The notes below the pieces were generated by a model. The model was not told the origin of the DNA and did no database searches. It saw only the letters and a list, made by a program, of their open reading frames with translations. Below are positions 57,870 to 64,000 of a stretch of DNA of 64,000 nucleotides, piece after piece. The stretch spans positions 27,819 to 91,818 of the forward strand of contig JANBPK010001480.1 of NCBI GenBank assembly GCA_027579435.1, given 5' to 3'. The position numbers and the translations under genes are program-made. This DNA is from Candolleomyces eurysporus (taxonomy: Eukaryota > Basidiomycota > Agaricomycetes > Agaricales > Psathyrellaceae). Numbering within the stretch: the stretch's first letter is position 1; the number at the start of each line of letters is the position of its first letter.

Positions 57870-60800
57870 TATCAGAGACAGGAAGTGGCTGCTGTCTTCC
57901 AATCCATTGCCCGGAAGGTGGAAAGCGAGGACCAGGTGAAACGGATGGAAGGTATCTGAGCCTTCACGGCGGTGACGCTGTTATGGTACCTGACATCCAG
58001 AATCTGAACGGAAGCGGACCCGGCCTTCTGGTTGCCAAAGGGCATCGAAGTCGATGGGGCCTCTGAGGCATGATGGGAGGTCAGCCCGCCTCTTATGGCC
58101 AGGTTGGAAGGTGGCAGGCCTTTCCCATGATGGCCAAAATAGTCGATAGGGAGACCAAAAAGGGATGAGGAAGAGAAGGCATCTTGGCCTTCCGAGGGCG
58201 TTGTGAGTCAGCACCGGAAGTCGCTGGTGCCTTCGGGTTCACAGAAGGTGATCTAGCCTTCCAGCCAGCTCATAGCTGGGGCCTGGACGGCGCTGTAGGC
58301 TTCCGGAATTTTTATCTGAAGGCACTGAAACGAGCCTGCATTTACCTTCCAACAATCAGGTTGAGTCTGGAAGGAGGGGTGGGCATCCAGATACATAGGT
58401 GGAAGGGGATGAAGAATTCAAACAAACTTGACAGAAAGTGAATCCACCTTCCCAATGGCAGACAGATTAGGATTAGAAGTCATTGATACCTTCAAGCAAC
58501 AGGGTTGGAAGGTGGGATAGCCTCCTGGTATTGGTTCTTATTGAGCTAGAAGTAGCCATTGCCTTCAAGGGTGTCAAGAGGAGGCAAACTGACCTTCTGG
58601 ATGGATTGTGGATTGAAAGTAGAAGCGGTCTTTGACCCTGGAGATGTTACTGGAAGGTATGTTTACCTTCCAGACCTGTTGTTAATGGCATTTGGAAGTG
58701 GCTGTTACCTTCCAAACATATGGAAGGTGGGATCACTGTTTGACCTAGTTGTCAGTCAAGCTTGGAAGGCAAAACAGGCTTCAAAGATTGAGACGGATTG
58801 TCATTGATGGCTTTGAGCAGAGGGTGGTGTTGCCTTCCAATGTTGGTTCTCATTGCAGCTGGAAGTAGCTGGTAGCTTCAAGGGGTGTCAAGGGAAGGTG
58901 ACCTGACCTTCCAATTAGGTTGTGGGTTGAGGATGGAAGGGTCCTTTTACTCCCAGGAGAGGTGACTGGAAGGTGTAATAGCCTTCTGGAGCTGCTATGA
59001 GTAAGCTTCAGAAGTGGGTGTTGCCTTTCAACATGGGCATGGAAGGTTGGATCACTTTTTTGCTTCAGGGAACAGTGTCAGAAGGTGGGATTGCCTTCCA
59101 ATGTTGGCCTTTGTTGTGGCTGGAAGTAGCTGGTACCTTTGAGGGGTGTCAACAGAAGGTAGACTGACCTTCCAACCAGGTTGTAGCTTGAAGATGGAAG
59201 GTTCCTTTGACTCCTGGAGACATTACTTGAAGGTGTGCTAGCCTTCCAGACCTGTTATGAGTAGCCATTTGAAGCGGCTATTGTCTTCAAACAAGGGCAT
59301 GGAAGGTTGGATCAACTTTCTGGCCAGTTGTCTGTCAAGCTTGGAAGGTGAAGTGGCCTTCAAAGAAAGAGATGGATTGGGGTTGGAAGTTGTTAATGGC
59401 TTCACCCAGCACTATCAGAAGGTGGTTTTACCTTCCAATGTCAGTTTTTACTGCTGCTGGAAGTAGCTGATACTTTTGAGGGTATCTTCAGAAGGTAAAT
59501 TGACCTTCCAGCTGGCTTGTAGGTTTAAGATGGAAGGGTCCATTTAGTCCCAGATATGTTACTTGAAGGTGTGCTAGCCTTCCAGACCTGTTGTGAGTGG
59601 CATTTGGAAGTGGCTATTTTCTTCAAACAAGGGCATGGAAGGTTGGATCACCTTTCTGGCTAGTTGTCTGTCAAGCTTGGAAGGTGAAATGGCCTTCAAA
59701 GAAAGAGATGGATTGGGGTTGGAAGTTGTTAATGGCTTTACCAAGCACTATCAGAAGGTGGTATTACCTTCCAATGTCAGTTTTTATTGTTGCTGGAAGT
59801 AGCTGATACTTTTGAGGGCGTCTTCAGAAGGTAAATTGGCCTTCCAGCTGGCTTGTAGGTTTAAGATGGAAGGGTCCATTTAGTCCCAGAGATGTTACTT
59901 GAAGGTGTGCTAGCCTTCCAGGCCTGTTATGAGTCCTCATTTGAAGCGGCTATTGTCTTCAAACAAGGGCATGGAAGGTTGGATCACCTTTCTGGCTAGT
60001 TGTCTGTCAAGCTTGGAAGGTGAAATGGCCTTCAAAGAAAGAGATGGATTGGGGTTGGAAGTTGTTAATGGCTTTACCAAGCACTATCAGAAGGTGGTAT
60101 TACCTTCCAATGTCAGTTTTTATTGTTGCTGGAAGTAGCTGATACTTTTGAGGGCGTCTTCAGAAGGTAAATTGGCCTTCCAGCTGGCTTGTAGGTTTAA
60201 GATGGAAGGGTCCATTTAGTCCCAGAGATGTTACTTGAAGGTGTGCTAGCCTTCCAGGCCTGTTATGAGTCCTCATTTGAAGCGGCTATTGTCTTCAAAC
60301 AAGGGCATGGAAGGTTGGATCACCTTTCTGGCTAGTTGTCTGTCAAGCTTGGAAGGTGAAGTGGCCTTCAAAGAAGGAGATGGATTGGGGTTGGAAGTTG
60401 TTGATGGCTTCACCCAGCACTATCAGAAGGTGGTGTTACCTTCCAATGTCAGTTTTTACTGTTGCTGGAAGTGGCTGATACTTTTGAGGGTATCTTCAGA
60501 AGGTAAATTGACCTTCCAGCTGGCTTGTAGGTTTAAGATGGAAGGGTCCATTTAGTCCCAGATATGTAACTTGAAGGTGTGCTAGCCTTCCAGACCTGTT
60601 GTAAGTGGCATTTGGAAGTGGCTATTTTCTTCAAACAAGGGCATGGAAGGTTGGATCACCTTTCTGGCTAGTTGTCTGTCAAGCTTGGAAGGTGAAGTGG
60701 CCTTCAAAGAAGGAGACGGATTGGGGTTGGAAGTTGTTAATGCCTTCACCCAGCACTATCAGAAGGTGGTGTTACCTTCCAATGTCAGTTTTTATTGTTG

Positions 60801-62165
60801 CTGGAAGTAGCTGATACTTTTGAGGGCGTATTCAGAAGGTAAATTGGCCTTCCAGCTGGCTTGTAGGTTTAAAATGGAAAGGTCCATTTAGTCCCAGATA
60901 TGTTACTTGAAGGTGTACTAGCCTTCCAGACCTGTTGTGAGTGGCATTTGGAAGTGGCTATTTTCTTCAAACAAGGGCATGGAAGGTTGGATCACCTTTC
61001 TGGCTAGTTGTCTGTCAAGCTTGGAAGGTGAAATGGCCTTCAAAGAAAGAGATGGATTGGGGTTGGAAGCTGTTAATGGCTTCACCCAGCACTATCAGAA
61101 GGTGGTTTTACCTTCCAATGTCAGTTTTTATTGTTGCTGGAAGTAGCTGATACTTTTGAGGGCGTCTTCAGAAGGTAAATTGACCTTCCAGCTGGCTTGT
61201 AGGTTTAAGATGGAAGGGTCCATTTAGTCCCAGATATGTTACTTGAAGGTGTGCTAGCCTTCCAGACCCGTTGTGAGTGGCATTTGGAAGTGGCTACTGT
61301 CTTCAAACAAAGGCATGGAAGATTGGATCACCTTTCTGGCTAGTTGTCAGTCAAGCTTGGAAGGTGAAATGGCCTTCAAGAAAGAGATGGATTGGGGTTG
61401 GAAGTCGTTCATGGCTTCACCCAGCACTATCAGAAGGTGGTGTTACCTTCCCATGTCAGTTTTTATTGCTGCTGGAAGTAGCTGATACTTTTGAGGGCAT
61501 CTTCAGAAGGTAAATTGACCTTTCAGATGGCTTGTAGGTTTAAGATGGAAGGGTCCATTTAGTCCCAGATGTTACTTGAAGGTGTGCTAGCCTTCCAAAG
61601 CTGCTGTGAGTAGTGATTGGAAGTGGCTATCACCTGCAAACAAGAGTATGGAAGGTTAGATGACCTTGCTGGCTAGTTGTCCTTCAAGCTTGGAAGGCAA
61701 AATGACCTCCAAAGGAACAGAAAAAATGGGTCAGAAGTTGTCAATGGCTTCAAACAAGGGCATGGAAGGTCGGATCACATTTCTGCCTTGTTGTTAGTCA
61801 AGCTTGGAAAGCAAAATAGCCTTCGAAGAACGGGCTGGATAAGGATCGGAAGCCATTGACAGGTTCAAGAGCCACATTGGAAGGTGAAGTTGCATTCTGA
61901 ACTCAATTTTCGTTTGGCTTGAACGCACCTGGTACCCTTGATGCGCGTCGAGGTTGGAAGATGGATTGGGATTTGAAGTCGTGGATGCCTTCAGGCGACT
62001 ATATTGGAAGGTGATCTCACCTTCCAGACTGCGTGCTTCTGCCTTCCAGCCGGGTCATGACATCAGACTGGAAGGTGCCTTTACCTTCTGGCTAGGTCTT
62101 CTGCATGGAAGGGGGTCTGAAGGTGAGGTAAATTGATTGAAGGTTGGATTACCTTCAGTCAACTG
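57870..62165. repeat. Array of 18-bp interrupted palindromes
   Basis: The whole 4.3 kb is built from short dyads of fixed length 18: GAAGGT, six variable bases, ACCTTC, with some arms decayed (GAAGTC, GCCTTC). Examples: 57948 GAAGGTATCTGAGCCTTC, 58175 GAAGGCATCTTGGCCTTC, 58244 GAAGGTGATCTAGCCTTC, 60090 GAAGGTGGTATTACCTTC and the last near 62140. Linkers differ in sequence. The outer parts (57870-59200 and 61600-62165) are diverged and irregular in pitch, while the core is homogenised into 336-bp units. No open frame crosses it and dyad spacing is not a multiple of three, so it is not coding. It lies between the truncated Hsp70-like gene and the partial gene at 62331. Function unknown. Confidence 0.85.
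59257..61609 (+). repeat. Seven tandem copies of a 336-bp higher-order unit
   Basis: Equivalent positions recur at 59257, 59593, 59929, 60265, 60601, 60937 and 61273, each exactly 336 bp apart; the last unit has lost a few bases. Each unit contains nine dyads. In the unit from 59943 the dyads start at 59943, 59974, 60016, 60058, 60090, 60132, 60163, 60205 and 60237, giving steps of 31, 42, 42, 32, 42, 31, 42, 32 and 42 to the next unit. Adjacent units in the 59474-60145 part look identical or nearly so, which suggests recent unequal exchange or conversion. Confidence 0.9.
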
Positions 62166-62330
62166 TTGATATCCTCGCCATTCCCGATGCGACGCAGGAC
62201 AACTTGTTGCCCGAATTCAAGTCAATGAGTTCATCGCTTCAAAAAATTAAGACGGAAGCTTCTTAATCAGATCTTTGGTGGAACAGGTAGTAAATTCAAA
62301 TTGTGTTCGACATGCAGATACAGAACTACT

Positions 62331-64000
62331 CTACTCATCCGAGCCCAGGTCAAGTTTTGACGAGCGTCTGAGGGAAGTTGGAGATCGCACAGGATGGCTG
62401 GTATCGGAATCACTATCGCTGCCACTATAGAGATTCTCGGGGGCAATCTCCTTGCCTTTGCCCTTATACTTGCCGCTAACACCATATTCCCCATCGACAT
62501 TGGGAAGGGATAGCATTCCTGTAGGCCTACCCATTTTGAGCACGTCCTCGCCCTCATCCAAGCCCTCACCCTCAACTTCATCGGGGACCTCCACATATTC
62601 TAGACGCCTCTTTGACGATTCATCTTTCTTCTTCTTCTTCTTCTTCTTTGCTGCACTAGCTTCCATCCCGTCGATCTGGGCACAGATGTCGTCTACCCAT
62701 TTGTCCATTCGAGCCTCGCTAGAACGCTGGTTGCCCTGGGTATCGTATTGAAACAAGTAGTCGAGTTTGACGTGGAGTTGAGTGAGGATGGTGCACAAAT
62801 AGAGGCGCTCCCGGGGCTTCAATGGGGATGCAAGGCTTTCGGTGGCAGAAGTCGAAGGCGACACAATCGACGTACGCTTCCAGAAGGAGAAGTCGACAAG
62901 GACTTCATTCAGGACACACCCGCAGTGCAGCGTTCGGATACCGTCATTCGAAACAGGGAAGAACTTGAGGACCCTCTCGAGCGTAAAGTTTGGGTTGTAC
63001 GAATTCGGCTTGGGAGGCTTCACTCTACCCTGCGAATCGATACGNATGGGGCGTTCTAGATAGCTAGGTTCGCGGAGGCCTTTCTTGGTCTTGACCGGGG
63101 GGTATGGGATACCGGTGACTTTCTGGCCCGATTTAGGGTTGGAGTCGTTGACAGGTGTGAGACTGGAGATACTGTGGTAGTGACAAGTCGTTCGACCGTT
63201 AGAAAGGATGAACACGGATGCTGCCAGCTTGATCGAGTGACATGCAGCCTGCGGAAGAACCGGCTGCCCACGTCTGATCCAGGTACGCGTGGCGTTGCTC
63301 AGAGGTACGTTGTAGTCGATGAAATCCTCGTAATCATTTGATGCATCCTCTAAATGGTTCCAAATAATCAACATTCGCGTTAAAGGGAAAAAATAAATTG
63401 AAGCTTACGATGCACGGCGTTGCGTTGCGTCAAGGAGAGGTTGCCGTAGATATCAGGGTGGTGTGACCCTTTGGAGGGGCCAGTGGTTGCCTTCTGTGAC
63501 AGCCCTTGCTCCGAGCTAGATGCTCCCGGTTTGACATCTTCTTCCTAAGCAATAATGAATAATTCGTAATCAAAGGGATGGAGCAGACATTACGTACGAT
63601 TTTAAGCATGCCCTCCACGAAGGCAGGATTGGAGACCTCAAGGTCCGAGTCCTCCGCGGGCTGAGACTTCATCCTGGAATTTTGTTTTGTCTTCGGATTT
63701 CGGGCAGGCTTGCGTGATTTGGGAGGGTTGGGGAATACTTCCTCGATTTCTGAGTCATCAGAGGCCTGGGCCTTCTTAGCCTTCCCGTGTTCCTTGGACT
63801 TTTGGGCAAGTTTGGGCGACTGAGGAGGCTCAGAGAGTGGTTTCGGAGTGGGTTCAGGTGACTTNGGGAGGGTCGAGGAGTGGATTGGGCGGCTGGGGAG
63901 GGTCAGAGAGTGGTTTCGAAGCGGGTTCAGGCGACTTGGGATGGTCGAAAAGTGGATTGGGCGACGGAGGAGGGTCAGAGAGCGGTTTGGGTGATTGAGG
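62331..64000 (-). CDS. Unrecognised protein with proline-rich repeats, 5' part outside the window
   Basis: The 3' part of a minus-strand gene, with exons about 64000-63602, 63547-63410 and 63355-62331. Introns of about 55 nt separate them. The N-terminal visible part is a 24-residue repeat (KPLSDPP.SPNPLxDxPKSPEP, at least two and a half copies), then an acidic/basic part (KKAQASDDSEIEEVFP). The middle is a compact domain (YEDFIDYNVPLSNATRTWIR, CHSIKLAASVFILSNG, FTLERVLKFFP, TLHCGCVLNEVLVDFSFWKR) that I cannot name. The C-terminus has a run of eight lysines (62628-62651), then acidic and serine-rich sequence (YSGSDSDSDTSHPVRSP). Composition suggests a nuclear protein; this is inference. The frame needs the N at 63865 removed but the N at 63045 kept. 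Confidence 0.65.

Noticed and set aside
59257..61485. Repeated open frames of about 69 codons at a 336-bp period, as a possible tandem peptide gene
   Set aside because: Each ends at the same TAG inside the dyad linker, a second overlapping frame is equally open, and the conserved feature is the DNA palindrome, not the peptide. The frames are a by-product of a 336-bp period divisible by three.
57870..62165. CRISPR-like array
   Set aside because: The window is eukaryotic nuclear DNA, the repeat unit is a short interrupted palindrome with variable pitch, and the linkers are themselves repeated, so they are not unique spacers.
62600..62660. CTT/AAG run as a microsatellite
   Set aside because: On the minus strand it lies in frame and encodes a lysine run inside an otherwise well-formed protein, so it is better explained as coding.

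Overview
The window is nuclear DNA of a filamentous basidiomycete, most likely an Agaricomycete. The evidence is genes split by many 45-70 nt GT-AG introns with CTGAC-type branch sites, short intergenic distances in the 44-57 kb part, and families typical of that group: DUF6533 and DUF6534 membrane proteins, a HAM1-like protein, a DDE_3-type transposase with an LNPIE-like motif, a class 3 lipase, a metacaspase and a divergent Hsp70-like family. I cannot name the species from sequence alone.

Layout. 1-5.2 kb: no gene I can support beyond one possible degraded minus-strand gene (2.7-3.8 kb). 5.2-27.3 kb: a duplication-rich accessory region. Three paralogous multi-pass membrane protein genes (copies A 7182-9332, B 20154-22362, C 24185-26416) sit in diverged segmental duplications, each accompanied by a relic of a minus-strand gene. 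Between them lie a small secreted protein gene (13077-13730), two damaged Hsp70-like loci (10800-11485 and 15349-17028), a kinase fragment and a HAM1-like relic (22795-23420). 27.3-30.1 kb: gene-poor. 30.1-34.6 kb: a convergent pair of membrane protein genes, DUF6533 (+) and DUF6534-type (-). 35.3-38.9 kb: a Tc1/mariner-like DNA transposon, apparently intact, flanked by TA. 39.9-42.2 kb: a second HAM1-like relic. 44-55.7 kb: the best-preserved block, holding an unrecognised membrane protein, an intact HAM1-like gene, a secreted class 3 lipase and a metacaspase. 56.0-57.7 kb: an inverted, N-terminally truncated duplicate of the 15-17 kb Hsp70-like gene. 57.9-62.2 kb: a large non-coding repeat array. 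62.3-64 kb: the 3' part of an unrecognised minus-strand gene that leaves the window.

The most unusual element is the array at 57.87-62.17 kb. It is built of 18-bp interrupted palindromes (consensus GAAGGT-N6-ACCTTC). In its homogenised core they repeat as a 336-bp higher-order unit with nine dyads spaced 31/32 or 42 bp, that is, three or four turns of B-DNA. It does not look coding and I know of no named system that it matches.

Sixteen single N characters occur, most directly before a homopolymer. In seven of the eight that fall in coding sequence, leaving the N out restores the reading frame, so they look like consensus artefacts. Gene models below allow for this. All exon borders were inferred by eye from splice sites and frame, and no alignment or search was run.
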